From Leptodontidium sp. MPI-SDFR-AT-0119 (taxonomy: Eukaryota > Ascomycota > Leotiomycetes > Helotiales > Leptodontidiaceae): a DNA stretch of 64,000 nt. The stretch is taken from NCBI GenBank assembly GCA_020726505.1, contig JAHLEZ010000019.1:744001-808000 (forward strand), written 5' to 3'. The notes under the pieces are model-generated. The model was not told where the DNA came from and searched no databases. It was given only the letters and a program-made list of their open reading frames with translations. The stretch's first letter is position 1; every line of letters starts with the position of its first letter. Shown one piece after another: positions 31,797-45,568 of the stretch. The translations under genes and the position numbers were made by a program.

Positions 31797-34446
31797 CTTT
31801 GTATTTGTAAGTATTATATTAAGTGCAGAAGATTATATAATCTTTACTCTTAAAGGACATACGGATGTAATAAAAAGCTTACTAAATATTAAGCTTCGTA
31901 AAAACCTTTGCCTTATAAATATATATTATTATCTTATTAATTAAAGAGATTAAGTATAGGTCCTTCTTTAATAAGGCATTTAGCTTCTAATAGTCGACGT
32001 ATAACCGAAAACTATTATTAGCCTTTTTAATAAAGAGAATAAAAGCCATATATAATGTGCTAAAGGGCTTAATAAAACCTTTATGTAAGTTATTAATAAT
32101 ATATCGCTTAATCTCTAATAACTATTCTTTAATTATACGCTAAAAAAGTTCAAAGAATAAGTCGTTTTCTTTAGTAAGCTTAATCTAGTAGTTTACGCCT
32201 TAGTAATACACTAATAGCTCGTCGAAGGCTCGCCGAGAGAAGAGAGAAGTATACTCTTAGTACTTTACTAAGAGCTTTTTACTTATTAGCTTATTATCTT
32301 ACGCGTACTTAGCCTTTAAGGCCTTCTCTGGGATTAAGTCTTTATTTATTAATACGAGTTTAATACTTAACTAGTCTAAGGCTTTTCGCTGGCGACGAGT
32401 TAACTTTTAATTAATCTCATATACCGACGTTATAAAGGTCTTTACCTTATTCTTTTTAGCTCTCTTAAGTTAGAGGTACGTAGTAAATATCACTATTATT
32501 AATATAAGAAAGATTTTTATAATAGGCGCCTTTAGTTAGTAATTCGCTAAAGAAGCTTTATAGGCTTTCTTGTTCTTAAGTAGTAATCCCGGATTACGAG
32601 ATATCGAAGGGTTTAATTAATCCTTTATAATACGCAGGCGTTCTTTAACCTCTCTAGTAAAACTCGAGAGTCGAGTCGACGAGACGCTAGCGGTAGGTCG
32701 TATAAAGACCTTTAACTTGGAGTCGTTAAGTGCCGTAATCCTGGCTTGCCTCCGACGATAGTTATCCACGTTTATAAGGGCATCTCTTTATTCCACATTA
32801 AGCTAGTGAAACTTAACGATTAGCTTATCGAAATAGTTAATATTAACGAAGACTCGCTAGTTAAAGTACGACTAAATTAGTATATTTAATAGCCATTTTA
32901 GTTGATTACGATTCTTCGTGTACGATTATTTTAAGTCGTAATATTTAAGAAACTTCCGACTGATTAAGACGTTAGTGTTTCCTAAGTTAGTCACTAAAAA
33001 AGGGAAATTGATTCGCCAGCGGTTAATCGTTAAGGTAAGTAAGACGGCTATATTAATTAGCTTACCCTTTTTATTATTATAGCTAATTAAGACAATTAAT
33101 TAAGGGAAAGATATAAAGGAAATATTAAATTACTTAACGAGTTAATATACAAAAGAGGTTTTAATAGTACCGAAAATATTAACTTCGTTATTAATATGTA
33201 TAAGTGTTTTAGTAAAGAATTTATTTCTTTTTAGTTTAATACTAATTAAGAATTATTACCCTTTAATAAAAGCACGAAAATTAAATACTAAGTCTTTTTA
33301 TAAGTTATAACTAATACTAAAGTATAAGTCTTTACTACGGCCTAAGAGTTTTTTAATAACTCGTTAATCTTTAAATCCTCGCTAACGACTAATTAAGAAA
33401 TTAACTTATCGAGAACTTAGTTCTTACGGCGCTTAAGGCAATTACTAGCCTAATAGCCGATCTTACTATAATAAAGACAAGTATTAGAAAAGACGTCCCT
33501 AAGTACGGGAGGGGGTACAAGGGACTTAAGTCGGCGCAGGACAAGCGAAGGAGAAGGCGTACGCTAGCGGACATTCGACGATTGTCTTAAAGTTAGTGGT
33601 CTTTACGCGTAAGAAGCGGGGGTAGGGGAGGTCGAGCGCAAGTTATCCTTCTTTAAGATATTGCGCGAGTCGCTAGTATTAGTATTATTAAAAGAAACTC
33701 GAGGGGCTTCGCGAGCGGTAATAATAGTACGTTTATTAACTCGTTTAGTAGCGATATTTTATAACTTACGATCTAAGACAGTTAAGAACTTATTAAGAGT
33801 TATATAGTCTTTGGCGAATTTATACTTCTTAATTTAAATATCGTATTTAAGCTTATTTAAGACTTTTTCGCATACGTCGTCGAACTAGCAGTTAAGTAAG
33901 ATTTTTTTAATAACCGCGTATGTCGTAAACTTAATACGAAACTTATTATAAGTTATATTACTTATTTATAATTAATTATACTTAAGCTTAACGGCTTATA
34001 CTTAATTATAATTAAAAAAAACGCTAATTTAAAGCCTTTAAGACGTCGGCGGCTTTATTAAAGTCTTTAGCGAAGTCGAAGTCTATTTATTAAAGAATAA
34101 TAATCTTAGTCTCTCCCTTTATATATTTAAAATAAATATAAACTTACGATTCGTTAGTAAGAAAGTTACTTAAGTACTTTTAAATAAAAAGCTTTATATT
34201 TATTTTTTAAGCGTCGTATTTAATTTCGCCCTTATAATCGCTAAAGGGGGTACGAGAGTACTTAACCTTATTAGGCTTAACGACAGGGATAGTAAGGTTT
34301 AGCTTAGGGAGGTAGTAGTCGGCGGTAGGCTAGAGATCCGCCGTAAGAGCACGGGTTAACCGGTCGTAAGAAGGAGAAGAAGTGTGAGTCTCTCGGCGCG
34401 GGTTATCGGTAATATATTAGGCGAGGGCCTGTGTAATAATAACAGC
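31797..34446 (-). mobile_element. Ty3/Gypsy copy E, left part (truncated, RIP-mutated)
   Basis: This minus-strand Gypsy sequence is homologous to copy C. The stretch at 31797-31920 is the inverse of the RT region near 42640-42770 in C, and 34200-34340 is the inverse of gag near 40230-40340. It stops at about 31797, so the 3' half of pol and the 3' LTR are missing. The right end is the target duplication ACAGC (34442-34446) of Copia A. Zinc-knuckle and protease regions are unrecognisable through stops and transitions. It continues at 48457. Confidence 0.8.
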
Positions 34447-34642
34447 TGTCGTGCAAGAGCACGCCTAGAGGCTCCACAGAGGCGAACTTGACGTATTATT
34501 GAAGTATACGTAGTACTGTAATTAATTGTTGTATATCTACGTATAGTCTATTTAAGCTCCCTGAATATAGAGGTCGCGGGCGCTTTAGCTATAGTGCCTT
34601 TGATTAGGCTCGCTTAGTCGGCCTACTATAACCTACACGACA
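34447..34642 (-). repeat. Copia A 3' LTR
   Basis: 196 bp, from TGTCGTGCAAGAGCACGCC to CACGACA. It matches the LTR at 48261 except for transitions. Confidence 0.88.
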
Positions 34643-34878
34643 CACCCCCTCGCTAAGGATAATACTAAGCTTTAGCGAAGCAAATAAGTACTTAATAAAT
34701 ATAATAGATAATAAGAAATCAACATATAATATATAAGTAATAATATAAAAGCGATAGACAATAAGGAAAAATAATAAGTAGTAACTAAAGTAAATATACT
34801 AAATAAATAGTCGTGAGTATATAAGTAAGTGTCCCCCCCCTATCGTAACTTCCCTTTTCAAGTGTACTATACTTTAAA

Positions 34879-35613
34879 ATAACTCGTGTTTCGTCTCGCT
34901 ATAAGGTTATTAAAGCCGCCCGCGCCGCTAACGCCACCGCTACTCACGTAGTAAAGAAGGTAAGTTTCCCTTATGTTTTTAATTATTTTAAGAATAGTTT
35001 TAATAAGTTATAATAACCTCCCTGCCCCCGCCCTAGCTACCTCTCGCTGTCGCGTTAAAGTAAGTGTTAATAAGGAGGTCCCTTACTTAGTATACGTTAA
35101 AGCTGCCTTAAAGGGTGATCTCCCTATTAATATCTACTAAAGTGTAATTAACTTAGTACGGTACTTGCGGTGCCACGGTTAAAATTATAATTACGCCAGT
35201 CTTATTAGGCTTACTATTGCGGTCGCCTTTACGGCCTTTGTAGAGGAAAAGCGCGGTTCTAATCGCACTCGTGTAAGTTTCACTTTAACTCTTATGTCTT
35301 TAAAGTTAACTAATTTCTAAATAGTAATTAAGACGTCTCTAGGCTTCAGTCTGAGAAGTAATTATTGCCCCTAATATATTTACTTTGCCTTTATAAGTAT
35401 GCCTTAAGTATACTAATAGGCTCAGCCCCCGCCGCTTCTCCCGCCCCTACTCTCCGCCTAATCCTCCCACCCGTTCGGGTTAGTGCTAGTACTAGTGCTA
35501 TTAGTGCTAGTACTAGTGTTACTACTGTTACTAATAGTACTAGTAATGTGGCCGCCCGCCGCCGCCACATTAAGGAGCTCCTTAGTGAGTTAGTAGACTT
35601 GTTAATAGTTTAA
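34879..35613 (+). pseudogene. antisense Cys-rich ORF of Copia A
   Basis: Counterpart of the frame at 56864-57624 in Copia B, on the strand opposite gag-pol. The start codon is ATA here instead of ATG, and Gln/Trp codons are changed to stops. The donor GTAAGT after exon 1 and the end RRRHIKELLSELVDLLIV followed by TAA are preserved. Confidence 0.6.
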
Positions 35614-35999
35614 TTCGCGACTTAATAGCAGCTTAAAAACGTGCCCCTTTTAAAGTTATAATTTACTACTTTATAAGTAACTTAAGAACAGGCCCTTATA
35701 TACTTACTTTACGTTAGTTTAATTATAGCTTCGGCCGGAATAAAATTCTTGCCCTCTAATAACTTAAAAAGAACGTACTTAACGTGACTATGTCACTTTA
35801 AAAAATATAAAGGAAAACAAAAGAGTATGTTTTATAGTAAGGTGTAAGCTTTAATTAAGCTCTTCTACTAACGCCCTAGTATCTTATAAGTTAAGTAGTA
35901 CTAAGAAGGTCTTAAACTTCTAGTGTGGGAGGTTTTTAATGAGGCTATTAGCGTATATCTCACTATTAAGTAGATATGTAACCTTAAAACTACCTTTTT

Positions 36000-38900
36000 A
36001 GTACTCTTAACGTAGTTATATATTTTAAATATTAACGTGCCTAAGCTTAGTCGATATACGCTAATTCTCTTTAACTATAAGCCTAATTGTTTATTAGTTG
36101 TTATAGAAGATATTCTAGGGGCACCTTATATTAAGGTATATTTCTCTAAAGAGCCTCTATAGTACTATAACTTCCTTTATAGTTCGTTTTACCCCTAAGA
36201 GCTCGGCTTCTGTAATCGAAGTAATAACTGTGTCTTATTTAAATACTTTTTATAATATAATACCCCCGAACAAAAGAATAATAAGCCCTTATAAAGAACG
36301 CCTAGTTTCTAAATTATTTACAAAAGAAGTATTAGACGTTATTATTAGTTACGTTTTATACTATTAATAGCTATAAACGATCCTTAAGAAGCGTGTATTA
36401 AATAAGTAACGTATCGTCTAATCGACAGCCTATAAGTACTTTTAACTTGAGTTCGTCAAGAATTACAATAACTATAAAGCTATAAAAGCTACATCTAATT
36501 TAATTATAATAGCCGTATACAAGATAGATCCGACTTTTTCTTAGTACTCCTTGATTTATACTTTCGTCGCTTTGCTTGTGTTTTTAATTAAGTCGTAGTA
36601 CAGCAGAGGGGTACTCAGGTAGTTACTATTTACTAAGCTAAATTTCCGGGCTACTTTTTTTATATACGTGTCGTAGACTAACGTGACTATTTTCGTATAT
36701 CTGTCTTGTATAATTCGTACTCCTAGAAACTACTTTACGTCACTTATTATAATTAGCTCGTAGGCTTTACTAAGGCTATTAGTAATTTTAGCCGCTATAG
36801 CGAGGTTTGACTTATAGTATAGCACTTATATATTATTTACGTAAAAGGCTATAAACACTGTGCGCTTATTGTTTATAAATATATAAGGCTCTTCTATAAG
36901 TGGCTCTAGACTAAAGCTTTTGAGTGTGGCTGAGAAGTCGTTATATTATAGGGCTAAGGAGTCGCGTAAGCTATATAAGGCTCTGTCAATCTCTATAACT
37001 ATACCGGGCTACTTAAAACCGTCAAGAAAGTAATAATAAACAAGTGCACTTTGTTTGTCTCGTTTTATATTAATAAAAGCGTTTACGACGTCGTATTACT
37101 TAACTTCTAAGTTAAATTAGGCTATTAGGGCTATCGTAACACGAAAAGACCTCGCCGCTAGTGTAAAGGCGTACGTAGAGAATATAATGACATCCTCTTA
37201 TAAGTCACCCTTAATAACGATACACGATTTAGTGCGTATAAGCTGTCTAATTAAGTTAACTTTATAAGTAAATACTTATTTTAGTAATATAAGCGTCGTT
37301 TTAGCGTCTACCTTAGGCACAATATATTAGTATTTCTTAGCCTAAAGGTTCTCTATCTCCTTACGTGCGTCCTCTTAGAAGCGTTCTCCTTACGAGTACT
37401 AGTCTAAGTTCTACTAGTACTTTAATACTATTAAAAGCTTTACTTAATATAATTGTGTTGTTTTAAAACTTATAGTTTCTTGTACTCTAATTATTTTGCC
37501 ACTAACTATAATTATAAAGATAATATATATAGTTCTATAGTCTTTATTATCTTCTCGCGTTACGTCTTTATTCTAGAACGTTATAATAAAGGATACGATT
37601 TACATATAATTCTTGTCTTTTTAGTCTATAAACTCGGCGCTTAAGAGCTCCCTTATTATAAAGGAGTATACTCCCGGCCTAATCTTTGACTGTTTATTTA
37701 ATTATATTGTCTCTTTAACTCGCCTTCTCCACTGAGCTCGAGTAATAAAGTGTAATTAACTTTAGTTAAGTGCTTATAATACTTCGTTTAAAGTCTCTTG
37801 AGACATAGTTTCTTTTAATAAAGGTTATATTATTATCTCTAACGGTGTGTTTTCTAAGAGTAGTTGTTGTTCTTCCTTTAGCTCGTCGTCGTAATCTTCC
37901 TTAAACGAGGTGTTTTCGTGCTGTAATACACTTCTTAAGCCTATACTAGTTACTTTAGTTTGGCGTAATAGTTGACTTTAATTGTCTTGTACTTTATTTT
38001 AAATTATAACTTAAGGTATTAATTTGCGCGCACCCTTAATTTAGCGTGGTGGTTTTGCACGTAAGGCACCCCTCTTAAGCTTAATATATTCGTTTCGTTG
38101 TGTCTAACTTCAAGTCTGTCTTAATGTGCCTAGGCTTTTTGTTATTATTAGAACTTTTATATTGTCCTTATTAAGCTCTATATTGTCTTTTAACGTGTTA
38201 ATTCGTGAATTTAATAGTACTATCTTATTCTAGTACTCTCGTAAAACAGGCAGTCCCGCCTTAGTAGTTATATATAAGACTACTTCTATAAAAACTTCGT
38301 CGACTTCTATTAAGTTAAATAGTAACTTATTTAATTTAGTATTATTTTTCGCCTTTATATACTCGTCCCTTACGTGTTCGATAGTTAACTTGGCGTCTTA
38401 AGTGGCCTCAGGCTTTGTAAGTATATTAACGACTTATTTAAATATTAGTAGTAATTAGCCGACCACTACTTACTTACTATAGAACTGTGCCTTATTAAAA
38501 ACAACGTTTCGAGTACGTATTACACGCTTTAGTAAGGGTATCTAGATCCTATATATATTAGTTATATAGTAACTAACTAAGTAACTGACGTGCCCCCTTA
38601 AGTTAACCTTAAAGCCTCTCTTATTACAGAGAGCTTGTCGGTCTTTAATTATCGCGTAGGCTTTAGCGCTATACGTAAAAGTATTACTCTAGTTAAGTCT
38701 CAAATTAACTAGTAACCTCTTTACTATATATAAATCGTACTACTGAAAATACTACTTAAACTATACTTCTAGGACTTCGTTTAGCGACTATATAACTCTC
38801 CTGACTAATAGCGACATATTATATAAGTATGTAGCCGTTAAAACAGCTTCCGGCTATAGCTTAAATAGTAGATTAGCGCCTGTCATCATTTTTAAGGCCT

Positions 38901-39252
38901 TAGTAATTAGCTCCTTACTAGCTTTTTCTGCACTTCTATTTAGCTTATGCGTGTAAACAGGAGTAAGCTTTAGCTCTATACTAAGGTCTAGCGCTTATTG
39001 GTCGTACTTAGTCTAGTACTATATATTAATTATAGACGTGTCGTTGTTAGACCTGATTTTGTATATAATTAGGCCGTATTAACGTCTAGACTATGCCTTA
39101 AACGACTTAAGTACGCTTATAACGGCCTCTTACGTCTTATTAGTGCTTATGAACGCAAAAAGCTTACCGCTATATTCGTCCTTGATCGCTAGTAGTCAGT
39201 ATGTCTTATTATAGCCTACAGGGTAGTTAAACAAGTCCTATACAACTCTAAA
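36000..39252 (-). pseudogene. Copia A pol 3' part (RT, RNase H, part of integrase)
   Basis: Colinear with copy B from integrase to RNase H. Catalytic YVDD is changed to YVNN by G-to-A transitions (36820-36840). Stops are frequent. The integrase region is cut at 39253 by Gypsy C and resumes at 45874. The left boundary of this feature is approximate. Confidence 0.7.
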
Positions 39253-39257
39253 GAACG

Positions 39258-39557
39258 TGTTACGACTTACGATGCGCCTCGCATTCTAACCGACACGGGC
39301 TCGTAGCATCGCTGGCTATGCGACGGCGCTAAGCCTAATAGGGAAGACTTAGTGGCGAGCCTGCGACATGTGGATGAATAGCCCCTGACTACGCTAGGCC
39401 TTATTAGGAGGCTCCTTTATGTATTTATACTCGAGCTCCCCCTTATAAAGAGCTCTCCTTTCCTCCTTGTCTTTTCTTCTTGATTCTAAGCGTAGCCTTA
39501 AGTCTAAATATAAAGCTTAAGTTAACTCGCCGTATTAACTTTTAGCCAGCTATAATA
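39258..39557 (+). repeat. Gypsy C 5' LTR
   Basis: 300 bp; begins TGTTACGACTTACG. Shared with the LTRs of D (56105-56404) and E. Confidence 0.88.
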
Positions 39558-39889
39558 TAAGAAAAGACTAATACCCCTTCGTTATAAAGCGTTATATCTC
39601 ACTTAGTCTTACGCCTTGTCGACTTGCCCTTATAACAAGTCAACAATAAGCCTTAACACCTTAGCCTATTCGATAGATAAGTACCTCTCTACCCTCGTAG
39701 TAGACTGTCCTAGAGAAAGCTGGATATTCTCTCGCGTTCAACTTACCTTGTTATAACTTGACGCGCGCTGCTATTTCGAACGTATATCTAATTAACAAAT
39801 CGATCAATAACCTCAAACACCCCTTAACCCTACCTTACTACCTTTACTAGTCTCTCCCCCTCGTTAGCGAAGCTCTAAAGAAAGGAGCG

Positions 39890-42800
39890 CCCTTGTACGG
39901 CTAAGCTTTACTAACACCCCTATCCCTTTAATCGAGACTCTCTCGGAGAAGCCGGAAAGCTTTAATAGATTCGACTCAGACTCAGAGGACAAGCCCCAGC
40001 GTTTCTTCGACGCATCGCTAGAGCCTACTAATATAGAGGGCCTTACCCCCGCTTAATAAATTAGAGTAGATTAGCTAATCAAGGACTTTATTAGCTCTAC
40101 TGTCGCCGCCGCCGTCACATAAGCCCTTACTTAATATACTATTAATAACCCTCGCCAAGAGACTAACACTCCCTCTCCTTCTAACTAATTAATACGAGCC
40201 CTTACGGCGGACCTTTAACTTACCGCCAACTATTACCTCCCTAAGTTAAACCCCGGCATCCCCGCCGTCGAGCCTAATAAGGTCAAGTACCCCTATACCC
40301 CCTTTAGCGATTATAAGGGCGAAATTAAATACGACGTCTAAAAGATAGATATAAAGCTCTTTATTTAGAAATACTTAAGTAATTTCCTCACTAGCGAATC
40401 GTAAGTCCACGCCTACTTTGAGTATATAAAGGGAAAGGCTAAGACTATTATTCTTTAACGAATAGACCCTGACTTTACTAGAGACTTTAATAGAGCCGCT
40501 AACGTTTTAAAGGCTTTAGACTAGCGTTTCTTTAATTACAACTAAGTACAAGCCACTAAGCTTAAGTATAACTAACTATAAATAAGTAGTATAACTTATA
40601 ACGAGTTCCGTATAAAGTTCACGACTTACGCGGTTACTAGAAAAATCTCACTTAACCGCTAGTTCGACGACGTATATAAGAAAGTCTCGGATAAGCTTAA
40701 GTACGATATCCGAACTAAGAAGTATAAATTCGCTAGAGATTATACGGCTCTTAACGAGTTCTTAATTATCTTAAATCGCGAGTTATAAAATATCACTGCC
40801 GAACAAGTTAATAGACGTGTTATTACTACTGTCCGCGAAGCCCCTTAAGTCTCCTTTAATAATACTAGTACTAGTGACTCGCGCGGTATCTTAAAAAAGG
40901 ATAACTAGCGTTCGACTTCACTTACCCCTATTACTCACGTATAAAGACTACCGACTCTAAGATAGTCGTTAAATGTCCGCTAACGTACGCCCTCCCCTTC
41001 GCCTGTCCTACGCCGACTTAAGTCCCTTGTACTTCCTCCTACGCCTAAGGACGTCTTTTCTAACACTTGTCTCTATTATAGTAAGACCGGCTATTAGGCC
41101 AGCGGCTGTCCTAAGCGCCGTAGAGACTAGGCTCTTAATAAGTCGATTTTACAGTTAGTCGTCGGCGAGGATCTAGAGACTGACGAACTATTAAAAAACT
41201 CTTAGGCTATAGCAAAGACTTACACTTTAATATAGGCTATAATTTATAGAAGGACTTAGTATTTAATTTCCGTACTTTTATTAGAGGACGACAATTCTTA
41301 ATTAGTATTGAACTAAGAAGGAATAAATTCTTTATTAAGACTCTTACATATATTAATAGCGGAGCTAATATTTTTAGTATTATTAAAACCTCTTTTGTAT
41401 ATTAACTCGTTAAGTAATTTAATATCTCTTTTATATCCCTCCCTTAACTAATTATCTTAACTAATTATAATAATAAGAAAGGCAAGCCAATTAATACGGC
41501 CGTCTTACTTACTTTAACAATCGACCGCCGGCAAATTAACTTCTCCTTTCTAGTAACTAACCTAAGAAACACTAACGTCTTAATTAGTCGGAAGTTCCTC
41601 GAGTATTACGACTTAAAGTAGTTATATACAAAGAACCGCAATCGACTAGAATAGCTATTAGACATGCCCGTCTAGCCGTACTTTAACTAGCGAGTCTTTG
41701 TTAATATTAACCGTTCCGATAAGTTAATCGTTAAGTCTTACTAACTTAACGCGAAACGAAGGGATGCCTTTATAAACATAAATAACTACCGCTAGAGACA
41801 AGTTAGGCTTGCGGCGCTTAACGATTCCCTTAAAACAAAGGCCCCCGTCTAACTTACTATTAGCGTCTTACTAACTTAACCTTTGAGCTTTATTAGAGAA
41901 GTTAAAAAGCGCCTGCGGGTTATAGAAAAGCAATTAAACCCTTCGACATCCCGTGATCTAAGATTACTACTTAAGGATAAGAGAACTTATAGAGCCTCTT
42001 TAGTGAATTACTAGATAAAGGTACTCACTACGAAAATCTTCTTTATATTAACAGTAGCGATATTTACGACGTACTTTTAATTTAGGAAGGCTAAAAAGAA
42101 TAAGGTATAAACTTTCGTAATATTAGTACTTAAGATTAACTAAGAACTAACTCGTCGCCGGCGAGAGGCCCTAGACTAGCTAAGCGTCGAACTCGTATTA
42201 ATAAATAGAGACTTGACCCTAGAGGAGGCCTTAGAGGCTAAGTACGCGTAAGATAATAAGTTAATAAGTAAGAAGCTCTTAATAAAGTACTAAGAGTATA
42301 CTCTTCTCTTCTCCTGGCGAGCCTCTAACGAGTTACTAGCGTATCGTTAAGGTATAAACTACTAAATCGAGCTTATTAAAGAGAACGACTTATCCTTTAA
42401 ACTTCTCCGGCGTATAATTAAAAAACAGTTATTAAAGACTAAGTAGTATATTATTAATAATCTATACAAGGGATTCATTGAGCCCTTTAGTATACTATAT
42501 ACGGCCCTTATTTTCTTTGCTAAAAAAGCCAACGGCAGTCTCTGGCTATACGTCGACTATTAGAAGCTAAATGCCCTGTCAAAGAAGGACTTGTACTTGA
42601 TCCCTCTAATTGACGAGATAATAGTACGTATTTATAAGGCAAAGGTCTTTATAAAGCTTAATATTTAATAAGCTTTTTACTACATTTATATGTCCCCTAA
42701 GAGTAAAGACTATACGACTTTTCGCACCTGATATAGCACGTACAAGTACAAGGTCCTTCCCTTTAGCCTTACTAATAGTCCGGCGACTTTCTAGTGATTC

Positions 42801-45528
42801 GTTAACGATATCCTTATAAAATACTTCGACGACTTCTACGCGACTTATATAGACAATATCCTTATATATTCGTCTACTTTAGAGGAATATGAGGTCTATA
42901 TTAAGAAGGTCATAGTAATATTATAGGCACACAGACTTTAGGCTAATATTAAGAAGTCTGAGTTTAGCGTGTAAAAGATTAAGTTCTTAAGATTCGTTAT
43001 TAAAGTCGATGGCGTAGAAGTAGACCTAGAGAAGATTAGTGTAATTAAGGACTAGTGATACGCCGATAATATATAGGGTATATAGAGTTACCTTAGCTTT
43101 TATAACTTCTACTACTGGTTTATTAAAGACTATAGTCGCATTACACGTCCTCTTACGATACTCACTAGAAAGGACGTTCCCTTCGTCTTCGACAACGCCT
43201 ATAAAAACGTATAGGAGACTCTTTAAGAAGCCCTTTAATTTACGCCAGTTCTTCGCTACTACGACCCTACTAAGTAGACACGGCTAGAGACTAATTCCTT
43301 AGATAGAGTCGTCGCTAGGATTTTATCTTAACTATAAGAAGACAATACCTTTTACCCCGTAAGATACTTCTCTAAGACTATAACGGACCCTAAGCTTAAT
43401 TACTCGATCTATAATAAAGAGATACTAGCGATTTTCCGGTCGTTTAAGTAATATCGCCTAAAGCTCTTAAGTGCCTAAAAGAACGTCCTTATCTATATAG
43501 ACTACCGGGCCCTAAAGTACTTTATAACTACTAAGGACCTTACGGCTAAGTAAGCTCGATAGGCTGAGTTCTTTACGGATTTCTATTTTACGATTATATA
43601 TCGTACCGGGACGACTAATACGTTAGTTAATACCTTGTCTCGACAGGATCAAGACCTCACGGCGATAGAGGCATATAAGCGGGCTATCCGTAGTCAATAG
43701 TTAATTCCGACTAATAAAATTGACTCGCGAGTCGCTAGCGACCTTTAGCTCTCCGCCGTCGACCCTATAGACGCTTATATTAATGTCGTAGAGACGGTAC
43801 CCTTAACACTTGTAGAGGCTATAATCCCAGACTACGAGGTTGAGACACGTGACGAGCTAGAGCTAGAGCCGGAACTTGAGCTTAATATAGAAGTACTAGT
43901 CGACCCGGAGACCCTTATGCCGGAAGAGTTAGACCTTAACTTTATAGTAGCCTATAACGTCGCAGAATACGATATTATTAATTAAGTACTTGTAGTTAAT
44001 AAGTCTTCGCCTTTACTAGAGCCTCTCTAATAAAAAGCTAGGGAATAGTCATTAAATTACGAGTTAATAAACGACAAGTTACTTTCTAAGGACGCCTAGA
44101 AGTGCCCTTAAAGCCGTTAGAGCTTCGTACGACACTTATCCGTTATGTATACTCCTAGTTATTAGTAACACACGCGGGGATCGGGAAGATAAAGGCATTA
44201 CTAAGCCGTAAATACTATTAAAATAGCCTCTCTATAAACGTAACTTAATACGTAGCGAATTACAGTTACTCTTAGTAAAAGGCTAGAAGAGATAAGACTC
44301 TTAGTTTCTTATACCCCTTATTAATCCCTACTTAGCCGTACTAATACCTCACGATAGATTTCACGAAACTATTATTAGACAAACACAGTTATAACTTCGC
44401 TATAGTTATCGTTAACTGCTTGTCTAAGAAACCGGTCTCGATACTTTATAACGATATAATTACGGCGAAAGGTATAATTATTCTCTTTCTCGTCTATTAA
44501 ACTCGACACTTTAGTATGCCGGACTCTATTGTCTCGGACCGCGGACTTTAGTTCGTCTCCTCCTTTTAGAAAGAGTACTGTCGTATCCTCGGGACTAAGG
44601 TAAAGCTAACGACGGCGTATAACTCGAACGTCGACGGCTAAACGGAAGTAACGAACTAATATATTAAGTAGCGGCTTCGTCCCTTTTATTACTATTACTA
44701 AGACAATTAGAGCGACCTCTTATTAATTATAAACATCGCTTAATTAACGTTACTACACGAGTCCCTAGGCCGCCTGTCTCCTTTTTAGTTACTTAACGGC
44801 GCTAAGTCAAGGACTTCTTAGGACTTAGTTAACTGAAAGCCGCCGGCTATAGTAATAGAGAGACTTAACCGCGAGGAGGCTCTATAAGTAGCCTTACGAA
44901 TGAAGGAGGTTATAGAAGTCGCATAGTCGTCCTTAAAGGACTAGTAAGAGAAAATAGAACGACTAGCGAATCGTGGACGACGCGCTGTCGATTAAGACGT
45001 TAGCGACTTAGTACTAGTCGACACTTAGAACTAGAACGTTAACTGACCTTTAAGGAAGTTGTTTAATAAGTAGTACGGCCCTATTAAGGTAATCGCTAGG
45101 GAAAGAGAGAGCTAGAGAGTTGAGTTACTAGAGGACTAATTAATTTACCCCGTTTTCCACTCGTACTCGCTTTATAAGTACGTCGATAACCCCTTGCCGG
45201 GACAAGCTAGAGCTACGCCGGCACTTATCCGGCTACTGCCTAAGCAGGATAAGTGGGAAATTAAAGGCATCCTTGGCTCTAAGGTTATATAAAATAAGTT
45301 ATTCTATTATATTAAGTGGCTAGGCGCTGACGAAGACTTAAAATAGTACTTATACTTAGATACTATAACGGCTCCGTATATAGTCAAATAATTCCACCTC
45401 GAGCATCCTAACGCTAAGGGCCCCCCGAGAGCTCTCCCTAAGTGGCTAAAGGCTTATAACGCAGGTATTAACGACTATAACGACCTTAAGGACGACATAG
45501 TTATAGCTATAACTGCGCGGACGTAGTT

Positions 45529-45533
<5 letters not shown>
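39890..45533 (+). pseudogene. Gypsy C gag-pol (chromovirus type), RIP-inactivated
   Basis: Order seen on the + strand: gag near 40000-40850, protease about 41250-41650, and RT with KKANGSLWLYVDY and YIDNILIYSS (family usual YLDDILIYS; Asp to Asn) near 42530-42880. RNase H follows near 43300-43600, and the integrase core near 44345-44790 has YLTIDFTKL, IVSDRG and DG-stop-TEVTN. A C-terminal chromodomain-like stretch YYIKWLGADEDLK lies near 45300. Stops replacing Gln and Trp occur throughout. Chromoviral gag-pol of this order is typical of fungal Ty3 elements. It makes no functional enzyme. Confidence 0.85.

Positions 45534-45565
<32 letters not shown>
45534..45565 (+). repeat. 32-base G homopolymer at the polypurine tract of Gypsy C
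   Basis: It replaces the normal polypurine tract immediately before the 3' LTR. In copy D the same place reads AGGAGGGGGGAG (56090-56101). This is an expansion in the genome or an assembly artefact. Confidence 0.9.
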
Positions 45566-45566
<1 letters not shown>

Positions 45567-45568
45567 AA

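Noticed and set aside
31621..31944. 107-codon + frame
   Set aside because: It runs from unique sequence into the inverted Gypsy RT remnant and has no domain. It is a chance frame over the junction.
34643..34870. TA-rich tandem-looking sequence as a CRISPR or satellite array
   Set aside because: There are no regular repeats and spacers. It is RIP-altered Copia sequence matching 56627-56863.
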